The notes below the pieces were generated by a model. The model made no database searches. It worked only from the letters and a program-made list of their open reading frames with translations, and had not been told where the DNA came from. A stretch of 64,000 bases of DNA. It comes from Lepidurus packardi (Eukaryota; Arthropoda; Branchiopoda; Notostraca; Triopsidae). The stretch spans positions 6,014,001 through 6,078,000 of the forward strand of contig JAKZAN010000005.1 in assembly GCA_023053545.1 (NCBI GenBank). The letters are read 5' to 3'. Within the stretch, counting starts at the first letter, position 1; the number at the start of each line of letters is the position of its first letter. A program made the translations under genes and the position numbers. Shown here piece by piece: positions 1 through 11,718 of this stretch.

Positions 1-3000
1 ACTATAGTCCCTCTGGAACACTTTGTTGCTTGACTTGCTGGGTTTACTGGGGTGTAAATACCGTGAGCACTTGGCAAACAAAACTTCCGTGCTGCTATTA
101 CCCCCTCCACACCGATGAACCGCGTCGCACACTTCAATGGCTTCACTTTCCGTTTCGCAATCGCACTCGTTAACGGAGTCCCCCAAGGCTCTTACTCTTC
201 GTTCACTGGCCAAAAATTCCTTCCGTTTCTTGCTCGCGTTTCTTCTCATACTCGACCGCTTGGTGGTCCATTTACTCGACTCGGTATCGCAAGGCGTCGA
301 ACTTGATGGACTATGAATCTGGACTTCACATAAATCTTCACTCTTGCTCCTCCCGGCCGTTTCCATGCTCTTATAACCACTGTCGCCTCTCAAAGACAGC
401 AGTCGTAAACTCGGGGGCGTGGCTCCCGCTAAATCCGTTCCAGTATTACTATCAGTCGTTGTAGTGGTATCCGCTGTGCTCTCAAAACTTGTCGTCACTT
501 GTTCTAAGCGACTTTGGTCCGTTGAAGACACGTCGGTTTCTAACGTATCCATGGAATCTTCGCCTTGATGGGCTAAGCGAGGTCTAGAAGTGGCTGAACT
601 TAAGATTGGTGAGGAAATTCTGGTTGGCTCTTTTTTAAACCTCGATGCTGAAAGTAAAGGTAATCAATTTTATTATTAATTAATAAATTTTTTCATTACA
701 TTCTTAATATAGTTAATTTTACAAATAAGTAATCCAAAAAGGAAACTTAATTCACCCGCAATGTTGCGATAAGATTGACGTTTGGCAGCTACGGAGGTAG
801 GGAATAAGCGATAAGGCTCTAGACTGGGCAACTGAGTCATGGACATGCCCGGCACTTCAGTATTGGACTCGAATGAAGTTGTGTGACTGGTAGGCATTTC
901 AATATCTGTGAAAACCCATCCAAATGACTTGGTGAATAAAAAACCTTCCGAATGATGTAGACACTTTCCGCTTTTTTCAAAAACTAATAGCCTTAAAAAT
1001 TACAAGAAATTATATTTTGCGTCTAGTCAATGTTACTCTCAGAACTAAGAATGATATTTAGCTGTTTCTTAATGGCCACTCACAAAAATTATCGACATGT
1101 ACTGTACATTTTGGGTCATGACGTCGCAGACTAGCTATGGCGTGGCGTACGACGCTTTATTGTTACCATGGTTACTGTTTATTTTCATACCCTAAGACAA
1201 TAAACAAGGTTCTTGAGTACCATGCTTGATACGTCTGTGACGTCAGAAAGCCACTTGATCCTATTTCTTGAAATTACTTTCTTTTACAGCTTAATTATTC
1301 AGGCAAGTTGGAAAGAAACGTAACTTATATCAACCCTTGCGATCTATTTTTTAATACAAAGTTGTATTTGGGTTGCTTTAGCCCTTTAAGACAGTGGACA
1401 ATTTGAATGTACCTGGACTTTCAGGTGAGGAAGGGGAATGGTCCAATTGAGGTGTATCTGATAAATCGCTCGTTTCTTCCAACGTTGTCCTAAGATCCCA
1501 TAATTCTCTATACTGGACAGGAACCGTTCTCCGTAGCCGTTGGCGACGCCCCACTCTATCTTCCAAGGCAGTATCGTGTGACAGCAACTTCTCGTGGATC
1601 TATCATCAACAACAATGGCAAAAAAAAATGGCGAAGGAAGATTAGATGAGCTGATCCTTCTAGTTCAATAATTTTTCTCTCGAAAAAGAATGAATGGCTA
1701 CATAAAAGAAGAGAGCCAAACTTACGCTTTCCAGGCTGCCGGGATCATTATAACGAATTTTTCCCTTGGGTTCTTCATCTACATCTGACGTCCATTGCTC
1801 GCTATGTTGCTGCCACTGCTGCAGGTGCCATTCCAGTCGAGACCAATCCCAACTGGGTGTCCTGCTGTCTTCATTAGCCGCATCGGGTATTGTAGAAGAC
1901 CTAATCGATTCCGAAGATGTTTGTTTATGCCACCACAAGGTTCGGGGGCAAGTTCCACCTCCATTGTTGCTACTGCTCTGACTGGATGTCGTGGGAAAAG
2001 AATGGCGATGCCGCAGCCAAGACAAAGTCATTCTAGGGCTGAACGAAGAGGAAGGTGAGGTCAATCGGCTGTCAATCGATTTCGTTTTTCTCTTCTCGCC
2101 TCGGTTTCCCGACCCGCCAGTCGGGACATTGATGGTTGGACTTAATCCAGGGGGTGTGGCCTGGCTTTTTCGACCGTTTTCAGTGTATAAATAACTTCGG
2201 AGGGCCCTCTGAGCATCGTATGTTACAACACCGGTACTGGCTGGCTTGTTCCGACTCGAATCTCTTCGACTGTTTTCGTTTTTTTCCGCCGAGCTGCAGC
2301 GACAATCGGCTAAGTTTTTGCCGGGATTTTTCGCACCCCCTACCACTGGACCAGGAATGGAGGAGCGAATGGAGCAGGAAGAATCGCTTATGGCAGGACG
2401 CGTGCTATCGTCTTTGTTGGAATCCCGCCCGTTTACGTTATAGTTGGAGCCTTTTTTATCCAATAGCACATCTTCGGTACCCACTTTGGCGCTGCTGCAA
2501 GGATTAGGGTGAGCGGAATTGGACCCATGGCAGGATGAAACACTTCCAGCATTGCTTCCCGTTGTACGGTCCGCGAGATTGCTACACACACCAAAAAAAT
2601 AAATAAATTAAAGATTGCAAAGAGAAGCCCAAGAATTATAGCTACAAGAACTCCACTACAAGCATGATCTTATTCAAGCTTCTTGCCGCATTTTAAATAA
2701 GCTGTAACACTGCACCATTTTACATTCATGAAGTCTTTTCATTTTGAATTTAGAATTCGTTTATAGTTTTTAACTTTAATTTCCAATTCGATTCTCGAGT
2801 TAAATTTTAATTTCTTTAGTTTCGCATTTATTTCAGGGTTGTTTTTTATTTTAGTACGAATATAGTTACACTTACTTTACTTTAGTACAAACATAACTAC
2901 ACTGAAAATACAACTGAGAATGTAAATGTATTATACGATCGATAAAAAGCTCAGCCTCGTTGTTTTAATCGATAGTTTTTATGAAAGAAAGCTGGAAACT

Positions 3001-6000
3001 GAATTCTACTAGACCACGCGTGATCAAAGTACCGGGCATCACGTGTATTAAAGCACAATAATGCGACACTGATAAAAAGAACAGCATTACAAGTAGGACA
3101 TCAGACTCTTGAAAAAGCAATTTTCTAGCTTCGTTTCTAAGGCTCTCTCTACTTTCCGTAAGATGCAAGAACACAATCTAGAACAATGGCTGACGCACGC
3201 AATTGGTAGAGATACAAGCTTCGAAACCTATTCCAAACTAATCTTCGAAACCTAAACACTTTTGTTGCGTGATTTACTTCATGCACGTCCAGTACCAAAA
3301 ATAGTTCTCAGTTCATGTTTACTGTTACATCATCTAGTAAGTGCATTATCGGCTTTACGAAACTACTAACATTCGTTGCACGACGTCCATCTAATCACCC
3401 TTTTCGTGGTCCTAAAAAGGTTCGAAACATACTTCTACTATGAATGACCTCCAAGCCGTGGCAAACACGACTATTTTCCCTTTTCCTCATCAGTGTTCAT
3501 GCGATGCTTTCCTATTTTGGGGGCCAAACAGCCAGAAAAAAGCAGCAAAATAGAGCAAGGGGAAAGGGGAGTAGATAAGGGGGGTAGATATCAACCTTTG
3601 TATCACGGTTAGGTCCTCTGCTGACGTCAAACTGACGTCAAAGCGAGCGCGAGAATCAATAGCTAACCACAGCGTGTTGACAATTAAGGAGCATGTTTGC
3701 AACCATCCAATTATCCAACTCCCCTTTCCCTTTAATTTTTTCCTCTTAAAATTGTTTTTTAAAAATCTAAAAAAATCAGTTGATAATACTTCGGGGAATA
3801 CCTATCATGCGGCCTCACGGGTAATCCAATCCATTGCCCCAACCTGCCCCCTTCCATTGACACCAAGAGCATCTTTACGAACTCGCACGATACGCAAGGG
3901 AAACAGCTGAACATGTCAACTAAATTTCTAATGTTGTTCTTTTCTCAATTTTGTTCTTTAATCACTTTTTAGTTCACCAAACTTCCAAATTTCTTTCCCA
4001 ACGAAGGTTGGAGTTTCAATGAACCCGAGTACAGGAAAGACAGAATGGTTTGTACTAGGGGTAATTGTTGTGCTTTGGGGAGCTAGTAATGTGTTGCTCA
4101 ATGGACGGATGCCCGTCGTCTACTTGGACTTCAGCTTCTGGCTTGCCTTGTTTCACAGCAGCAGTGCTACTCTATCCAAAGGAAAAGGAGGGTGGAAGCG
4201 AAAGAGGTTGTTTCACCCTCGCATTGCCAACTCTGCACATTGAAAGGAGTTGCTCCCTTTGACGTCAGAAAAGCATCGATCTTCCTGTTGGTGGTGTCAC
4301 GTCTTGCTCGTTTCCAGAGAGCTCCCACCCCCGTGTGAGCCGCCTACGCTCTCTCTCTTGCCTCCACCTAGTACGCCCACTCCAGAGTTATTCTTTCTGG
4401 CCCCACCCACCCAATTTTACCCTAACGTATGTGTCCCCGTGTGACCACATTCATTGACAAACTTTTGGCGCCTCTGGGACGTGTAAGGCGTAGGAAAGGA
4501 CCTACTTGGATTAAGAGCTATACTCAAATTTGCATGGTATAACAAGAACTTGGCCAAACAACAAGCAACTGCTTGCTCGGAAGCTGACTTGTCGCTATAA
4601 AAGAAAAGAAAGCAATCAAAATCCTAAACTCTAGTATAAGTATATGAAACAAGCAACGTAATCCTTTTTTCACACAAAATGATATTAGAAGTCTGGGATT
4701 GGAAATTTAAAAGGCTTAAGATTTGCTCGACTTGCTGCACGACAACTGAAAGTGAAAAACACTCCTCTTTGGTCATCAAGGGTTATTGTATTTTGCTCTT
4801 TATTAAAGTTAATGGGGATTAATATTTTAAGTTATAAACTTTTGGGCTGGCTTAAGCATGTAACTAGACAACGAGACACAATGACTATTCTACAAAAGGA
4901 TTCCGTGTACCCGACACAAGGACGCCAGGCCCCGACGCAAGGACGCCGGGCCCCGACAGAAGAACGCCAGGTCCATATTCTTTTAAAGGACCAATAGAAT
5001 TTCGAATTTAAAAAGTCTCTGCTGTTTAAAAAGTCTCTGAGTTTAAAAAGCTCATAAAGTGCTGTATTGAAAAATACGTCAGAAGGTTAGGTTAGGTTAT
5101 GTTAGGTTAGGTGTCCTTCTGTCGGGGTTCGGAGTCCTTGGGATCAACTAGTTAAGAATATATATACAATATTTATATTATCTAGATACTAACAGAAGTG
5201 TCAAACAATTATTCACCACTACAATGTAGGCCTATGCTGAAGTGTTTAGGCATAACCACAGTCACGACTAGTTTTTGCATGCTTTGATTACTTCAAATAT
5301 TTTTTTTTAAAGTCATTTTTCCTTCGCGTCGTGACTTGCGGCCCCGCATTGCCCGAACCGCCACGTGCGGTCCCATTGCCTATTGACGGGCTGTCGGCTA
5401 ATAAGCCGAGCCGAAGCTTGGCCAAATGCTATCAGTCGCGGGTCCCGGAGCGTGTATGCAAACTTAAGGTTCGTACTTTAACCGCTTAAAGCTGCCCCGC
5501 CAGAGGAGCTTTCTAAGCTAGGCTAATGTTTATTTACGATCTGTGCGTAGTCTTCACGTGAAAGTGTTTTTATTTTCAAGTGTAGTTGTTCTCATTTTTT
5601 TTTTGCTTCTGTGGGTATGGAAAGAGATGATTCTAACTGCCAATTTTGTGCTGTGTACCATCAATATCACCAATATCGCTTGATGACGACGTGCAGACCA
5701 CGCACTGATGGTAAATAAACATTAGCCTAGCTTGCAAAGCTACGCGGTGGCGCGAAAATACGAACCTTAATTTGGCATACGCCCTATTCTATGGTTGGGT
5801 TTTAAATTAATAGAAGCACCTAAAGACTAGTTTGGGCACTCAAAAGAAAGGTAATGATGTCTTCACTATGAGCTCATGGATCGATTTTCGATGCGCTCAT
5901 AGGTAAGGGCGCTAGCTCTTCGGACGGCTGCCCAAATGTTATAAGGATAGGAAAATTTGAATTTGTCAGAAAGGGAGGAGATATTCCGCTAAATAAGAAA

Positions 6001-9000
6001 TAACTCGGTTGATATACATACTCGGCTTAGGTTTTCTTAAAGCCTGAACACTTCATTTGTTCTGTTTTATGACTTAATTTTTTTTTTGCATTCTGAAACC
6101 TTACTTCCCCTTTAAAGGAGAATCGCTTTTACGAGTTTCGATTTTCTTTAAAGTAAGATCTTTGTGATAAACTGAAAACAAAACGTAAGGAAACTCGTTC
6201 ATTAGAGTACGAAAGTCTGACATTTTCCCTCTACAGGTTTGATTTACGTTGAAATGATAAAAAATTTCTCAGAGTTGCCGCAAGATCAAAGGAAATCGAT
6301 TTTCGTTACTTTTCTTCCAGCCATGCCACCTATGACTACCGTAAAGCACTACCAGACGTTCCAGTACAAAATCGAAGTTTCAGTATTCTTTCCTCGGTTT
6401 GCAAACTCTTTGAATCATCCAAATTTATTGGTTAATTTAAGCTTGCTTAATTATCATTGCAATAGCTTGTATGTAACTATTTGCGCACTTCTTAACTGAA
6501 GTAAATTATCATCGCATTACGTTGACTTAATTAAAGTTTTAACGGACAATTCCTAGGCTGAATTACGAAACTTTAATTGATTAAATGCGTTTTAAGCTTC
6601 GAATAAACTAAACTAATCTTTTATAGTATTTTTAACTTAAGCTACCTAGGAATCTCTCGGTATGCCACAACATATAGCATTTTTAAAGCGACACTAATGA
6701 AAGATAAGAAAAGTGGGTTTTACTTACCAAAAGAGCTCCCCGGCACTGAGTCTGTCAGACGGACCTGTTTTTTCGTAAAGTAGCATAGAAAGGAGAGATA
6801 ACAAAAATATTACATATAAATAACCTATTTCACTCCAGGGAAAGATATCAGGAAAGCACTGCGTAATGACCAAGTTTCTACGACTTGCTTAGAGGTTTTC
6901 TACCTCCTGGAAGTTCATGCTCTGCATTTTCTATGGTAACCTTGATCCCTCGTCTATTTTTGGCGCTGGAGGAAGATCGAGTGCTGTTGCTTCTTTTCTG
7001 GGGCATTAAATCTGCCAAGTGCCGCTCTGAATGGGTCGTGTACGCTACGGATGATTTCGCATAACTCGAAGCATAAGGATTTTCGCAGTCTTCATCTCTA
7101 TCAAGAAAAATCAACATAAGAAACAAAGTATCAAGTTAAAACGTTTGTAGTGTCGTCTAGCCGACAACTTACCTGACAGTTAGTAACTTGCATCGGCAAT
7201 ATTTGCAAAGCAGGAGCAAGCTAATAACAACCAGGAGTCCACCAGCAATTCCAGACAATAACACATAGATGGTAATATTTTTCTGCCACACTGCGGCTCC
7301 GGCCAGACTGGACGGCTGTAACAGGAAAACTCATAACGTCTTGTAAGCATCATTAAGCATTTTCGCTTCTAATCTTTCCTTTCAATTAAATTAATTCTTC
7401 AACTCCTCAAAATAGCTTTCACCTTCATTTGCCTGTTCGTCGTTACGATGTACGTTCATCGAGTTTTCGAAACCTAAAACCTTATTATAGTATGCTAACC
7501 AGAACAATTTATCCGCCCTCTTTTTCTCTTCTCTTTAAATCAAAGAGATAAAAGGCAAAAGCAAACGTGGACCTCCGAAAGCTCGTTTACACAACTTGTT
7601 TCCCGTTCTCATAAGGTTTTACAAACGTTCCCAGCACGCAATATAACTACCCCAGATTCTATCGATTGCGCGGTCTTTAACCCCGCTTAGGAACTTACAC
7701 ATACCTTCAAACAAATACTGATAACCTCTGAGGGGGTGGGTATAATAAAACTCCCTGTGTAACTTCTCTTTAGCATGCGGAGGTGGTAAATCGCTCTATA
7801 GTTCTGCCCACCAACTTTCAAACGGTCAAAGGGAACCTTTTCACCCTCCTATTCGCAAAACTAACCCCTTTTGGCACGGAACTTTTGAAAGTATAGGACT
7901 AAAGGGAACCCCAAAATTCTCATTAAAAGCCACTTTACGGATATGTTAACTAGGACTAATTTGACTGGTTGCTATGAGCAACCGGCGGCAGTACGCAAAT
8001 GGACAACCTGTCTTCGCGCATTTTAACGAAAATAAAAGACAGAGAAGTAAGAGTGTTAGGACTCAAGATTTGACAGTATTTACCGGGTATCTTGTGGTGA
8101 ATCCTCGATCCATGGCAATTCGAAACTGGAATACCAAGAATGCCTCACGACGCCCAGTCCGGGCTACTCCTCGACAAAAGAATACGAAAACAAAACTCTC
8201 TAGATTTTATGCACACATTTTGAGGAGCGGGAATAACCGGTATGTCTGTTCAACACCGAGTTGAAAGGTCCTCTAGACCAAGTTTCAGAGTCTTAGAACG
8301 TCGACACCTGTTCATAAGTTCCCAGCAACATGGAGTAGAGATGTTTCCCGGGTCAACTAAGCGCCAGCGCGAACACACATTTGTACCGGCAAGAAAGTCA
8401 TTTCCCAAGCAGAGTCAAAGTAGGTGGAGTCTCTTTCATTTCATTTTGTTTACTTGTTTCAACAGATTTTTTTCTTTTATGCGAATCGCTACTGTTTCTT
8501 TGTCTCCAAACAGGCACCTTAAAATTTATAATTCGGGAAGAAAGAATATCGTATCTATAAAGCAAAAGCTTTCTGGTTGTCACGGGTTACAAGATTGTGT
8601 TGGCGCTTCCAAGAACTGTCTTACCTCGCATCCTTATTTTCACATTTAGGGTAAGATGCAATTCCTCGGGTTCCAATTTGGGAAGTATATAAGTGAAGCG
8701 GCATTAAAGCTTTACAAATTGATGGCAAGGATGAAAAGGCAATGTTCCGCAGGGCTGCAAACGGCCAGAACATTACTTCCCCGAGCGGAGTGGCTAGGTG
8801 GCTCAAGTTGAAGCAACAAGTATCACGAGGGCTATTCCCCCAGCCCCACCCCCCGCCCGGACCTTACCCCCTTACGCGTTAGACCTTCGCGTACGATCAA
8901 TACTGCACCCCACTGCCACCAGCCGCCTTTTCATGGTCCACCGTATTGGGGTATACATAAGCCACGACGTGTCGCTGGTATACTATATGGAAGGGGCAAG

Positions 9001-10077
9001 CCCAGTTTCCCGAGAGACTTTTGTTTTTTTGCGTTGTTCGCCAGCATGAGAAGAATCGTTTAAACTTGATGAGGTAACGCGTAATGACACGGTAAGGCGA
9101 AACCAGTGAAAGGAGATACGATGCTGAGCCAGGAAACGAGGTAACGGTACCTGAAATGACACAAGGTTCTCTTAATAACGCCCAAGATCTATTTGTATTC
9201 GAGTGGCGTATGCGAGCAGGCTATGCGTGCCAAAAAGAAGTCACAATTGGACATCTCTCCTCCCCACTCTTTCGTCGACTTTTGTTGCTTGGCTGCTGGC
9301 TCCTTACCAGTGATAGTTGCGACCGCTACAGTCACCCGGAATGGAGAGTGTCTTGGCCATCAATTGAGCAGTGTGACAAGGGTGGACATGGAAGCACGGG
9401 AAACCCAAATAAGGGTGCTCCTAGGAATGGGAGACCAAAGTAATGATAATGTTTGACAAGGAAAGTCCATGTCGCTTCAGCTCACTTGTTGAGTTAAGGA
9501 GGTCCATTTTGACTCGGAGGAAAATCCGGTGATGGATTTGGTATTTAGCTCGCTCCAAATTTCGTCCAAAGTCAGGGATGACCCATCTAAAAGCGAATGA
9601 TAAGATTAAACTATTGCGGTTTCTATTTCCTTCGTTTATTATCTTGACTTGGCAAAGCTGCGGTGAAATAAAGACCCGGGACGGAATAAGCCGAACTGTA
9701 CATTACGTAGACGTGACGAATTTGATAGATCATTTCCGGAATGACTACCAACGTTGCGGGATCGGAATCTTCTATTTCCTCCTCCCTTTCCTTTCTCGGA
9801 ACCAGGTTTACACTTTAGTAGTAATCTATGCGAGCTAAATGAGGAGTCTGAAGTGCCATACCTGGTCTGGCATTACGGTACTGGAGCCAGCCTGTATACC
9901 AGAGTAGAGCGGCAGGGTAAATTGCTTCGTTAAATATGGAATACTCCCAGGGCACGCATACTGGAGTTTCCATCCATCTTTTAGTTCGTCTGACACAGAC
10001 AGAAATTTGATGACACCGTCAATGAACTGATCTTGGCTTAAACACCCGTTCATATTTTGCTTTTGTTTGTCCAAATT
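1..10077 (-). CDS. Unidentified single-pass membrane protein with large Ser-rich cytoplasmic tail (partial)
   Basis: Eight exons join in phase: 10077-9862, 7315-7173, 7097-6904, 6764-6728, 2581-1726, 1599-1413, 905-756 and 647-1, giving exactly 810 codons with no stop. The first visible exon encodes an ectodomain piece with two Cys. Exon 7315-7173 encodes one membrane helix (about 21 residues, IYVLLSGIAGG to LLLL) followed by a Cys/Lys stop-transfer stretch. All the rest is cytoplasmic: low complexity, rich in Ser, Thr, Arg and Asn, with scattered conserved-looking islands (RRTVPVQYRELWDLRTTLEE; RGDSGYKSMET; KKRKEFLASE). Exon 6764-6728 is a 37-nt microexon that fixes the phase. The C-terminus runs off the left edge, and no start or signal-peptide exon was found before Ssdp at 11.7 kb. 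I do not recognise the family. An adhesion or signalling receptor with phosphorylation sites in its tail is inference from architecture only. Confidence 0.75.
4911..4973. repeat. 21-bp tandem repeat, three units
   Basis: Three head-to-tail copies of CCGACRCAAGGACGCCRGGCC (the third copy is slightly diverged) lie in the 4.1-kb intron between the 37-nt microexon and the Ser-rich exon. An inverted partner, TGTCCTTCTGTCGGGG, sits at 5112-5128, so the array is one arm of a loose 200-bp inverted structure. Confidence 0.85.
5087..5111 (+). repeat. Interstitial TTAGG telomere-like run
   Basis: Five contiguous pentamers, four TTAGG and one TTATG. TTAGG is the ancestral arthropod telomere unit. The run is short and sits between the 21-bp array and its inverted partner. 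It may be a double-strand-break repair scar or chance; five units are weak evidence alone. Confidence 0.6.
5454..5780. mobile_element. Non-autonomous inverted-repeat element (MITE), about 327 bp
   Basis: The ends are long inverted repeats. The left end, GTATGCAAACTTAAGGTTCG, matches the reverse complement of the right end (GTATGCCAAATTAAGGTTCG). Homology continues inward through GCTAGGCTAATGTTTATTTACnATC and TGCGTRGTC, so each arm is roughly 90 bp. There is no coding capacity. It lies within an intron of the minus-strand membrane-protein gene. The superfamily cannot be assigned because no clear target-site duplication is visible. Confidence 0.75.
5809..6130 (+). repeat. Dispersed repeat, copy 1
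   Basis: About 320 bp that matches 29135-29460 in reverse orientation. Shared blocks include AGAAGCACCTA, GCACTCAAAAGAAAG, GGGCGCTAGCTCT, TATAAGGATAGGAAAATTTGAA and GAAACCTTACT. The two copies are clearly related but diverged by substitutions and small indels, so the family is old. There is no coding potential. A weak tRNA-like A/B-box pattern can be drawn on the opposite strand, but its position near one end does not fit a standard SINE. Confidence 0.75.
7316..9861 (-). other. Intron, no features seen
   Basis: Intron between the ectodomain exon and the membrane-helix exon of the left-hand gene. It contains short open frames but none with flanking splice signals, codon bias or a recognisable domain. 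Confidence 0.5.
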
Positions 10078-11718
10078 CTGCAACTACGAATGACTCAAAA
10101 TCAGATAAGAATGAAAACAAGTACAGCATACGCAAATTTAAGTTTTGAATTTCGTCGCTTAAACGAGAAGCCTAGCGCTCCTCATAGATGGCAAAACAAG
10201 TCAAACTTGCATAGCTAGTTTTAGGGACCTTTAATAGATGGCGTGGACAGGTTTTAGCTTGCGTAGTGTATTTTTGCCCCTCCTTTGCCGGAACCGTGAT
10301 TTTTCCTTATATAAAAGGGGGTTTCGGTGAGGAGGGTTTTTTGTCATGGACGTGGGGTAGAAAAGGGAGAGGGTGCAAAGAGAAGAATAATGAGGGAATG
10401 TGTTAGGAAAAAGGGGGGAGGAATTAGAGACGTGGAGAGGCACAAGGTAGAGTGGGAAGGGGGAAGGAAAAGATGGCTCGTGCCTGCAGGGATGGCAAGC
10501 CGGGAAACCTGACAGCGCGTTTGTTCGCCCGCCCGGACCCAAGCCGCCTCCAAACACAAGTTTTCAGTTACTTTTGCTCTCCCACCAAAAAAAACTTGTA
10601 AAAAAAAACAACGTTTGCATAGACAGCGGATATCGGAGCAAAGCGAGATCGTAGACAACCACCAAAAGTATGCAACAATGAAAAACGAACAAAAAGACCG
10701 CAGTAGTAAAAAGTCTTGCGACCCGCCACAACGGCGCCGTGCATTACCAGGCGCTAGAACAGCGGGCTCGAACCCACATGCAGTCAAACCGCGTTTTATA
10801 TTAAGAATTGAATATAGTTTACCTAATTTTGTTTTACATATTAGGAAACTTGCAAATTCCCTGCCCGCTATAGCTCGCAAAAATTTGACTTTTTCGAAAG
10901 AACTACGTTCCCAAGGTCTTTCAGGGACCTAAACCCGCGGTCTTAAACTATTGGGAGGTGGCCGGATAAGAGGTATCCGTCTCCCTCTTTGTCCTGCTTT
11001 TACGTTTCCTCCCCCTTTTCGGTTCGCTTTTCCTTTGCTTCCCTTTCCTAGCTTCACTTTATTCCCTCCCCTCTTTTTCGACCTTAGTCCGCCACCTCAT
11101 GTGGCACAACAGCCTTTGGCTCGAGTTCGGAACCGAACTCCCCCCAAATTTCACGTTGGCTAAACTATGCCACATCGCCGTTCAGAACAGACAGCCAAGC
11201 AGCCAGCAAGTAGACCAGACCAGAGAGAGACACAGTTAGACACCTCCGGCTTGGGGCTTTTTCGGAAGCGTTTCGTATACACACACACACACTGATCTAA
11301 ATTTACAACGCTACGCTGCTAATTACCTTAAAAAGAGATCTGACGGATTCCTCACGGTTTCGGATTTATAGTGTTCGTGTTGTTAGTACTCTGCGCTGCT
11401 TTAATTTTTGTTGGAGGCATACAAACAACTTGAAAGCGAGTGGTGGAACGCTGCTTGGTCGTTTCCTTTGAGTGGGAATTTTATCTCTGTTAGTGGCCAA
11501 AGTTCTTAAATAAACGACTTACATGAGACACACGTGAAGTTGGAGTTAGTTTTTCGTTTGGTGCAAACTATGTTATTGTTACTTGTTCGCAGCAGGCGAA
11601 GTTGGTTGGTGGCAGTGCGTGCAGTGTTACAGTGAGCCAGATTGTCCCGAAGAACTGCCTCTCAGGCGGGCTTGGGCCAGGCTCGCCAAGCCCAGCACCA
11701 GGGGCAGCAGCGAAGGCC
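10078..11718. other. Divergent intergenic region and Ssdp 5' leader
   Basis: Holds the promoter region of Ssdp (plus strand) and whatever lies upstream of the minus-strand membrane-protein gene. A (CA) run sits near 11280. A probable leader acceptor (TGTTCGCAG) lies near 11592. I found no convincing signal-peptide exon for the minus-strand gene. Confidence 0.4.

Noticed and set aside
5809-6130. tRNA-derived SINE identity for the dispersed repeat
   Set aside because: The tRNA-like boxes are weak and lie near the wrong end of the element. I left it as an unclassified repeat.
7974-8649. Overlapping plus-strand open frames
   Set aside because: They lie in an intron of the minus-strand gene, show no domain or codon bias, and have no flanking splice or promoter signals.
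10344-10880. Minus-strand open frame with a tRNA B-box-like word (GGTTCGAGCCC) near 10770
   Set aside because: No matching A box, acceptor stem or cloverleaf could be drawn, and the frame is low-complexity with no splice logic. Chance or an old tRNA fragment.
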